Positions 51,195-60,000 of a stretch of 64,000 bases of DNA are shown piece by piece (the stretch's first letter is position 1; each line of letters begins with the position of its first letter). This DNA is from a virus. The stretch covers positions 1 to 64,000 of the IMG/VR virus record IMGVR_UViG_3300021335_000011. One strand, given 5' to 3'. Position numbers and translations under genes: made by a program. The notes beneath the pieces were generated by a model. That model was not told the DNA's origin. It did not search any database and saw only the letters and a program-made list of their open reading frames with translations.

Positions 51195-51202
51195 TATAAA
51201 TA
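51195..51202 (+). promoter_or_regulatory. T4-type late promoter, proximal of a tandem pair
   Basis: TATAAATA, 27 bases before the ATG at 51230, inside the palindromic string TATTTATAAATA (51191-51202), so a minus-strand reading also exists. Confidence 0.66.
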
Positions 51203-51229
51203 GAACAGAAACATTTGCACGAGTGAACA

Positions 51230-51583
51230 ATGGCACAATACGAGTACTTTACATTTGATCAAGGTTCAGACATCGCAGTTGAGCTTCATCTGCAAGATGC
51301 ATCAGGAAATAAGAAAAATTTAACTAATTACTCAGGCGCTGCCACTATGAAGCGAAGTTATAGTAGCGATAGCGCGGATACGCAATTCTTCGACTTTGCA
51401 ATTCAAGCCCCTCCTACAGATGGCATTGTTACTTTATCGCTGACTAATGCTCAAACTGATGCTATGGAAGCTGGAAAATATGTGTATGACGTAGAGATTT
51501 CTTATGTAGATAGTAACAGTAATACTATTATCGAAAGAATTTTAGAAGGCAAAATAGACCTTACACCTTCTGTAACAACATAA
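51230..51583 (+). CDS. small virion/fibre-associated protein
   Basis: A 117-residue beta-rich protein (YEYFTFDQGSDIAVELHLQD, MEAGKYVYDVEISYVD, ILEGKIDLTPSV) resembling an Ig-like or BppU-type domain of baseplate proteins. DS motifs (SYSSDSADTQFF, VDSNSN) are present. First gene of the second rightward virion block. Confidence 0.58.
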   Translation: MAQYEYFTFDQGSDIAVELHLQDASGNKKNLTNYSGAATMKRSYSSDSADTQFFDFAIQAPPTDGIVTLSLTNAQTDAMEAGKYVYDVEISYVDSNSNTIIERILEGKIDLTPSVTT

Positions 51584-51592
51584 GGATCACTT

Positions 51593-51844
51593 ATGGCTCA
51601 ACAAACCTTCGTATCTAGAATTACGGTCAACGAAGACGTAGGACAAACTATTGTCAAAAAGGTAATAGTTGGCTCTCCGATTCGTCGTGTCACAGGTACA
51701 TCAGCTCAAGAATTATGTGATCTTATCGACGTAGTTTGTACCGGAAAAGAAGATGGGGATATAGTTGAATTTGATCTTGTAACAGAAAAGTTTTATATAA
51801 GAAGAGACCCTCGATTACTGATAATTAGAGGGGGTACATTTTAA
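51593..51844 (+). CDS. small virion-region protein, unknown
   Basis: An 83-residue protein: FVSRITVNEDVGQTIVKKVIVGSPIRRV, then ELCDLIDVVCTGKEDGDIVEFD and a basic end (KFYIRRDPRLLIIRGG). Probably a small beta-structured adaptor for fibres. RBS AAGGA lies eight bases before the ATG; the stop overlaps the next ATG by one base. Confidence 0.58.
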   Translation: MAQQTFVSRITVNEDVGQTIVKKVIVGSPIRRVTGTSAQELCDLIDVVCTGKEDGDIVEFDLVTEKFYIRRDPRLLIIRGGTF

Positions 51845-53994
51845 TGCAGACCACTGGTCACAATAACAGAATACTTATAAAAACCTCTGCTACAACTCCT
51901 AATATTGCGGTATCTGATAATACTTTAATGGTAGGAGAGCTCGGCTATTCATATGCTGGTGCTAATTCAGATGGAGGAGGTAGACTCTTTATAGGTGTAT
52001 CTCTTGTAGAAGGCGATAGCGATTTTGCTACTGCCATTCATGAGATTGGTGGCAAATATTATACAGACATGATGGATCATGATCGTGGTCATGTTGTAGC
52101 CAATTCTGTTCTTATTACCGACAGCGCAAATAAAATAGATTTCTTACAAGTCGATAATCTAATTTTTGATGGTAATACCATAGAGAATGATAATAGTGGG
52201 ATTACAATCGACGGATTTGGCAATGTTACGCTTATAACAAATGGCGCAGGTCATATTGATGTCGATAGTAATCGAATTATAAATGTCGCTAATCCAGTCA
52301 ATCCTATGGATGCGGTTAATAAAAGATTTTTTGTAGATGCAGTAACTAATGTGCGTGCTGACAATAGACAAAGTCAGTGGAATATATTTGATGCGAATGA
52401 CGAATTACATCTTATCGGTGGTAAAAATATTACCACATCTATGGAAGTGCCTAATGCAGGAAATCTTGATGTAACAGTTAAGCTGAATGATAGTGTAGAT
52501 GGCCTTACAAGTATTACTATTGATAATGTTAAAATTGATGGTAACACAATTAAGAGCTTAGTTGGTAATTTAGTTATCGACCCTACCCCTGACGGATCAA
52601 GCGGCACACTAGTAGTTCAAGGAAATTTACAAGTTGAAGGTACAACAACTACCATTAATTCAACTGAATTAACTATTAACGATAAAAATATTGTATTAGG
52701 TGATGGAGCTGCAGACTCAGCACAAGCAGATGGCGGCGGTATTACTCTTGACGGAGCTGATGCTACAATCATATATAATGCATCGACAGATGCATGGGTA
52801 TTTAATAAAGATATAACTGCTCCCAATCTTGATGTTACTGGTGATTTTACATCTACCACATTAACTGGTAAATATCTTGGATTTGATTCTGACCTCCTTA
52901 ATTCTACAACTGATGGTTTACCTGAAGGCAATACTAATCTATATTATACACAAGCCCGGTTTGATTCAGCCTTTAGTGGAAAAACTACATCTGATTTAGC
53001 CGAAGGTTCAAATTTATACTATACAACTGCTAGAGCAGACAGCGATGCACGTAGCGCATTATCAGTTGCAAATCCATCTGGATTTGGTACTTTATCGTAC
53101 GATTCAGCTACAGGTAAATTTACATTTACTGGAGTTTCAACACCTCAGATACGAGCACAATTCTCAGCTGGTGGAGATATTACCTATAATGAATCAACTG
53201 GAACATTTAGTCTTGATGTAGAACAAATTTATACGGCTGATAACTTTGATTCCGATTTTAGAGATAGGTTACAAACCACAACTACTGATTCGATTGGTGA
53301 AGGAACATCGAATCTTTACTATACAAAAACCCGAGTAGATTCAGATTTTGATTCTAAGCTTTTACTAAAAACAACTGACGATCTAGCCGAAGGCTCGACA
53401 AACCTTTATTATACTACAACTCGGGCTGATAGCGATGCACGACATTCAATTAGTGTTGTAGACGGCGGTGGTCCAGGTTCACTTGATTATAATAACAATA
53501 CTGGTGTTATTACTTACATAGGTCCTAGTCCAGCAGAATTAGCTGTAAATATTCGTCCTCAGTTTTCAGCTGAAGGTGATTTGAACTATAATGAATCAAC
53601 CGGTGTATTTAGTATTGATGTTGAGGTTGCATATACAAAGGTTAATTTTGATTCTGACTTAGGCACAGCATCTACAACAGATCTACCAGAAGGCACCAAC
53701 TTATATTATACACAAGGTCGTTTCGATAGTGCACTAGGAGATAAATCTACTGATGATGTAACCGAAGGTACTAATCAATACTTCACAAACGAAAGAGTAG
53801 ATGACCGAGTAAATGATCTCTTAGTTGCTGGCCAAGCGATTGACTTAGTTTATTCTGATGTGTTAAATACTCTTGCTATTGGGGCTGAAATAGCAACAAC
53901 AACCAATTTTGGTGTTTCAAGATATGATTCAGTTGACTTTAGTGTAACTGCAGGAATGGTTGAAATAAACACTATCGATTGCGGTACATATTGA
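51844..53994 (+). CDS. tail fibre protein with LYYT/DS repeats
   Basis: A 716-residue fibre. The N-terminus includes NTLMVGELGYSYAGAN and a beta-helical region (DNLIFDGNTIENDNSGITIDGFGNV). From residue about 355 come six units of the form EGxxNLYYTxxRxDSD (for example LPEGNTNLYYTQARFDSA, LAEGSNLYYTTARADSD), probably trimeric stem segments. The same unit occurs in the 2780-residue fibre, so they are paralogous. The C-terminus lacks a clear adhesin domain, suggesting an adaptor or connector for the larger fibre. Confidence 0.75.
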   Translation: MQTTGHNNRILIKTSATTPNIAVSDNTLMVGELGYSYAGANSDGGGRLFIGVSLVEGDSDFATAIHEIGGKYYTDMMDHDRGHVVANSVLITDSANKIDFLQVDNLIFDGNTIENDNSGITIDGFGNVTLITNGAGHIDVDSNRIINVANPVNPMDAVNKRFFVDAVTNVRADNRQSQWNIFDANDELHLIGGKNITTSMEVPNAGNLDVTVKLNDSVDGLTSITIDNVKIDGNTIKSLVGNLVIDPTPDGSSGTLVVQGNLQVEGTTTTINSTELTINDKNIVLGDGAADSAQADGGGITLDGADATIIYNASTDAWVFNKDITAPNLDVTGDFTSTTLTGKYLGFDSDLLNSTTDGLPEGNTNLYYTQARFDSAFSGKTTSDLAEGSNLYYTTARADSDARSALSVANPSGFGTLSYDSATGKFTFTGVSTPQIRAQFSAGGDITYNESTGTFSLDVEQIYTADNFDSDFRDRLQTTTTDSIGEGTSNLYYTKTRVDSDFDSKLLLKTTDDLAEGSTNLYYTTTRADSDARHSISVVDGGGPGSLDYNNNTGVITYIGPSPAELAVNIRPQFSAEGDLNYNESTGVFSIDVEVAYTKVNFDSDLGTASTTDLPEGTNLYYTQGRFDSALGDKSTDDVTEGTNQYFTNERVDDRVNDLLVAGQAIDLVYSDVLNTLAIGAEIATTTNFGVSRYDSVDFSVTAGMVEINTIDCGTY

Positions 53995-54002
53995 TATAAA
54001 TA
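53995..54002 (+). promoter_or_regulatory. T4-type late promoter of the giant fibre
   Basis: TATAAATA, 46 bases before the ATG, beginning just after the previous stop codon. Confidence 0.7.
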
Positions 54003-54048
54003 GAATCAAGGTTTTTATCTTGATTACTCATCCTTATTAGGAAGCACT

Positions 54049-57000
54049 ATGACTACACCAAAGGTCCTATTAAAACGTTCATCCGTAGTTGGTCGAGTCC
54101 CTCAATCAGGAGATCTCGATTACGGCGAACTGGCCATCAATTTCGCAGATGGCAAAATATATTATAAAGATAACTCAAATACTATTAAGGCATTTATAGA
54201 TTCAGCACGAACGCAGTCATTAATTGATGCTGTGAATCAAGCTGCAGAGAATCAACTTGATTCTGCAGAAGTAATAGATCTTATTGACTCAGCATATGTA
54301 CAACTAAGACAGTCATATAACGCTTTAACGTTAGGTGGTGATAGTGGTGATTATTATAGGAATTACCATAACCTATATAACAAACCATTAATTTTAGATA
54401 TCGTCGATATACAAAACATTATCGATAATTATGTAAATCAAACCTTTGTCGATAATCTAAATGTAGATGCAGATACTTTAGATGGCCTAAATTCAACTCA
54501 ATTCTTGCGTAGTGATTCTGATACTAGACTAACAGCCGATTTGATAATTGATTCAAACCTTACGGTTGGTGGTGATGCAACATTCAATAATAATGTAACA
54601 CTAAGTGGCAACCTATATGGTCCAGCTACAATGTACATTGATCCAGCAGCGCATGATAGTGATACTGGTCGAGTAATTATTCGTGGTGATCTTCAAGTTG
54701 ATGGTACACAAACAATTGTCAACTCAACGACTGTAAGTATAAATGATAAAAATATTGTTTTAGCTGATAGCGCAACAAATGCTGCTGAAGCTGATGGAGC
54801 TGGTATTACAGTTAACGGCGCAAATGCTAATATAACGTATAATGCAGCCGAAGACGAATGGCAATTTAACAAAAAAACACAAACTCCTAATTTGGAAGTT
54901 ACGAATGTAATTGATGCCACTACTGTTAATACAACAAATATTACAGCCACAACTATTAATACAACTAATATTACTGGTAACTACACAAATTTTGATTCAG
55001 ACTTTGATTCTGCATTAGGTACTAAAACTACTACTGATGTTGCAGAAGGTACAAATCTATATTATACAACTACTCGAGCTGATTCTGATTTTGATGTTCG
55101 TATTACTACAAAAACTACTAATAATCTAACTGAAGGTGACAACCTTTATTATACGACCGCAAGAGCAGATAGTGATGCTCGTAGTGCACTCAGCGCAAAT
55201 AAAGTTAGTGGATTTGGTAATCTAACATATGACTCTGCTGCAGGCAAGTTTTCATACACAGGTATTTCTACTCAAGAAATACGTAATCGATTTGCTGCAC
55301 AAGGTGATTTGTCATATGACTCTGCAACAGGTGTATTTAGTATTGATGTTGAAAATGTTTATACAAAAACAAATTTTGATTCTGATTTAGGAGATGCTAG
55401 TACTACTGATTTGCCAGAAGGTAGTAACTTATACTATACAAAAACCCGTGTAGATTCAGATTTTGATGCTAGATTCGCAGGAAAATCTACTGATAATCTT
55501 GCAGAAGGAAATACTAATCTATATTATACTACAACTCGCCACGATAGTGATACACGAGTTTTAGTTGATTCTGCTTATGTACAAGCAAGAGTTGATTCAT
55601 CATTTATAGCAACAATTGCCGATCTAACATTCTTAGATTCTGGAGATGCATTACAATTAATCGATAGCTCTCATGTCCAATTAAAAGCTAAAGGCCTAGA
55701 TTATAATGTACTGAGTAATAAGCCTGCATTAATTGACTCTACGTTAGTAACACAACTTATTGATTCAACTTATATTAGAGTAACAATCGATTCTGCGCAT
55801 ATTGAAAATGTTATTAACAATTCAACAACTGTTTTTGTTAATAATGTCGATAGCGCATATGTCCAATTAAAAGCTAAAAACTTAGATTATAATGTTCTTT
55901 CTAATAAACCAAATCTTATTGATTCGGGTTTAGTCGAAGGTTTAGTTGATAGCGCATATGTACAACTACACGCTAAAGGATTAAACTATAACGTATTAAG
56001 CAATAAGCCGAATGTACTTGATTCATCAGATATTGTAAGCATTATTGTATCAGAAACTTTAGACTCTGATCTTATTATAAATCTTGTTGACTCTGCATAT
56101 ATTCAATTGCGCGATAGATTCCAAGACTCTGCAGGTGTAAAAGCTGTTATTGATTCTGCTTATGTAAGAGCGCGAGTAAAAACAAACCAAGACTTACGTA
56201 CAACTGATAGTGTTACTTTTGCTGGAATTAATGTTTTAGCTAATAGTATTACCTTTGGTGAATCTGATGCTACAATGACATATTTGCCTGACAGCGATAT
56301 GATTCAATTTAATAAGCCAGTAAAGGGTGATAATGTAGAATTTACTGGAGCTACTATTCAAAGTGACTCAAGTACATTTAATGGTTTATATGTATATGAC
56401 AATAGATTAGGTCAAAAAGATTGGGTTGCAAGATTCTCACGAAGACAAAACGAATATAGCTCTCCAGCTGTCGTTCTAATTTCTACAGACGCAGAAGAAA
56501 GAAGCGATATTGCATTTGAGATACGTGGTAATGCAAACTCAAATCTCTTAGGTCCAGAATTTGATGATAAATTCCATGATGACAGCAATACAAAATTTGC
56601 TATTTACGGATCTGGTCATACACTTATTGGTTATTCTAATTTACCAGGCGGAGTTGGCGCACTATATCCGTATAGTATGCTATCAGGTGATAATAATGTA
56701 AAACTGCAAGTTAACTATGGTATATCTGTTGATTCTAATTTAGTTTTCCATGAAGGCAATTATAAGACTTATATTGATTCTGCATATATTGAAGCACGGC
56801 GACCTGCTGAAACAATATTTTCTGTTGGTGGTGATGGATCAAATTATGTGTTTAGCGGAGATGGTTTCCCATCAAATGCGAATGATCCAACATTATACTT
56901 AACTCGTGGTAAAACATATAAATTTACTAATATTTCTTCTAGCCATCCATTTGAAATTAGATTATCAAATGGTGGAGCAGCTTATAGCGATGGTGTAACA

Positions 57001-60000
57001 AATAACGGAGGTTCGGGTACAGTAGAATTTACAGTACCTATGAATGCTCCAACATCCCTAGTTTATCAGTGTACAGTTCACGGTGGAATGGTTGGCGATA
57101 TTGTTATTAATGCTGCAGCTGGTCTTGATTCTGCACAAATTATTAATTTAATTGATAGCGCCTATGTTCAGCTTCGCGACTCTTCTAGTAGTGGTGGCGG
57201 CGGTGGTGGTGGAGGCGTTGATTCGGCCACAACAATTGCACTTATTGATTCTGCTTATGTTAAAGCAAGAGTCGATCACAATGCTAACGAAGTATTAATT
57301 TTTGGTGATGACCAACAAGTCGCTGGTACACTTGCACAATCTAACACTTCAGTAGTTTCATTCTTTAATAGTATTTATCCTGATGGTCAATTTATAGCAT
57401 CTTACAATTATGCTAGTGGTGGCTTGCCTATTGGTCAATGGTTGTATGCTTATTATTGGGTCAATTCTGGTCATGGTTATTTCCAAGTAGTAAGTAAAAC
57501 AGATCTTGGAAATGGCACATACAGATATTACTGTGAAAATTCAGCAGGAAATCCAGCACCTAACTGGGCCGGCGGTTGGACAAACTACGTTGTTATAGCA
57601 AGTACAGTAGGTGCTAAAGACAAAGCTTTACGAATTAGTCACCAAACAAACGGTGATTACCTTTTCTTTGACGGTCGTAGAAACTTCTATTTCTCACAGA
57701 ATGATAGCGATCAAAGAAACTTTAAGATCGAACTTACTGGAACCTCAGCCCTTGAAATGGTTGGCGGTAAACATATACATTACGGAAATAGTTATGATAG
57801 TGATGGTGATTTTCCAAATGCTTCAGTGTTTAAAGGTATGGTTGCACATGCTAAGAATAATGATGCTTTGTATTATGCGAATGATTCTGGTGTATGGACA
57901 ACAATTGCTGGAACAGGTGCACAAGCATTCCAAGATTCTGCGGTTGTTGTTGGGTTAATCGATTCGGATTATATTCTCAATAAGAAGTTTGTACCTGGTG
58001 ATGCTGAAAGACGATGGAATATTACATCAGCGGCACCTGCTGGAGCACAGGCTGTCGCTGTTGGAGATTATTGGCTTGATCGTGATACCGAAGTTTTATA
58101 TAAACTTACTACTGATACAAATTGGACAACTACTTTACCTGCAGGGACCTTTACTGCAGAAGCAGGATTAACATCAAATAATTGGTTTGCAAATGGAGTT
58201 GGTGGTGATCCAGCCACAATTAATCAGGGTCCTCCTGGTCCAGTTGGTACATTTAACAGAACTTTCTTGATGGGTACTAGCCCATATAATTCTGGTGGTC
58301 GATACACATTTACACAACCAGTTAATTTTGGATATTTTCAGATTGGTAATCTAGCCTCTGGACATATTTACTCTGTCGGATATACCGATGGCTCGTACAT
58401 GGTTTCAAACACTGGTATCAATGGTTCTAAAACCGCAACGCCAAGTTCATATACTTGGTATGACGCAAACGGTGTTTCTTTAGGTCAAACAGTGGCGGCT
58501 GGTAGTGGTTTTAGAAACTATAGTCATCCAAACGGCACATTAGCAACATATATCGTTATTGGTAGAAATAACTATGGTACTCGTGGCTATAGTTGCTATA
58601 TGTTCTTTTCTGGAGCAAGTAGTTGGCAGCGGATAGGTGAAATTTATGATTCAGGTGATATTAAAAATGTTATCGATTCTGCGTATGTTACTGGTATTTC
58701 TGGCAGTGGCGGTAGCGGCAGTGGATTAGATTCAGCTGCAGTCACCACTCTTATCGATTCAGCATATGTACAAGCGAGACAAACAGCTGGTGGTGGAGGC
58801 ACAGACTCTGCAGCAGTACAAACTCTAATTAATGCTGCTATTGATTCTGGTGCTGTACCATTCACCCAAAATTACTTTCATTTTACATCAGATTCTGGAC
58901 ATAAAATATATAGTGGATTCGATGATGATAGTGATAGTTTAACCTACACAACTGGAGCATTAACTGTTTACCTTAACGGTATTTTGCTTGTAGATTCAGT
59001 AGACTATACTGCAACTAATGGAACATCTATTGTATTGACTGATTCTGCAGAATTGGGAGATATTCTTACAGTACAAACATTTGCTGGCAATAGCCTTGGA
59101 CTAGACTCAGCAAAAGCAATCAACTTAATTGACAGTGCATATATCGCTGCAAGAACAACAGCAGGTACAGACTCTGCTGCCATTATCAACCTTATTGATA
59201 GTGCGTATGTTCAAGCTCGGCAAGCAGCTGCTTCTAGCGGTGTTGATTCTGCTGTTGTTATAAGTCTTATAGACAGTGCGTATGTTAATCAAAGGGTTTC
59301 CTTTACAGGACCATCATCATCTAGAACTTCTCTTGGATTAACCGGTGTAACAACCGGATCAAATAATGCAACTTGGACATTTAACACTGATGCATCTGCC
59401 GAGAACTTTAAGTTATTAATTGACGGCGTGTATTTAGCAAGCAGCGCCACAGGTAGCGTATTAGGATTTAAAGATGCTGGTGGAAAATACTTCTCTGTTG
59501 GAGACAATTACAATAGCCATAATTTTACCAGATCAGTTGTTGCTGTTAGAACCAATAATGCAGTAACTCTTAGTTGGTCTGGTGGACTTGCATATAGTTG
59601 GGCTAACTTTACAGATTATAGCGGTGGATTTAGTGCTGCATTCACAGCAAATGGTGGCACATTACCTTTAGTTTCTGTGTATTCACCAAAAATAACAAAT
59701 GGCCAGCCTGGATCATTTACTACTCCATATGTTGTTGGCGATGCAACAACTGGTAATGGAGCTGGTGTATTTGGTACAAACACAACAAACTATGGTGCAC
59801 TAGTAACAGTTGCCGCCTCAGCAACATATTTGTCATTAACAAATGTCATTGATTCTGCTTATGTAGAAGCTCGCGTAAATGCTTTGGATTCAGCAGAAGC
59901 AATTAACCTTATTGATTCCGCTTATGTAAGAGCTAGACAAAACTTTGCGTATAGCGCACTTACTAGTACACCAACAGATCTTAGTGACTTTGATAATGAT

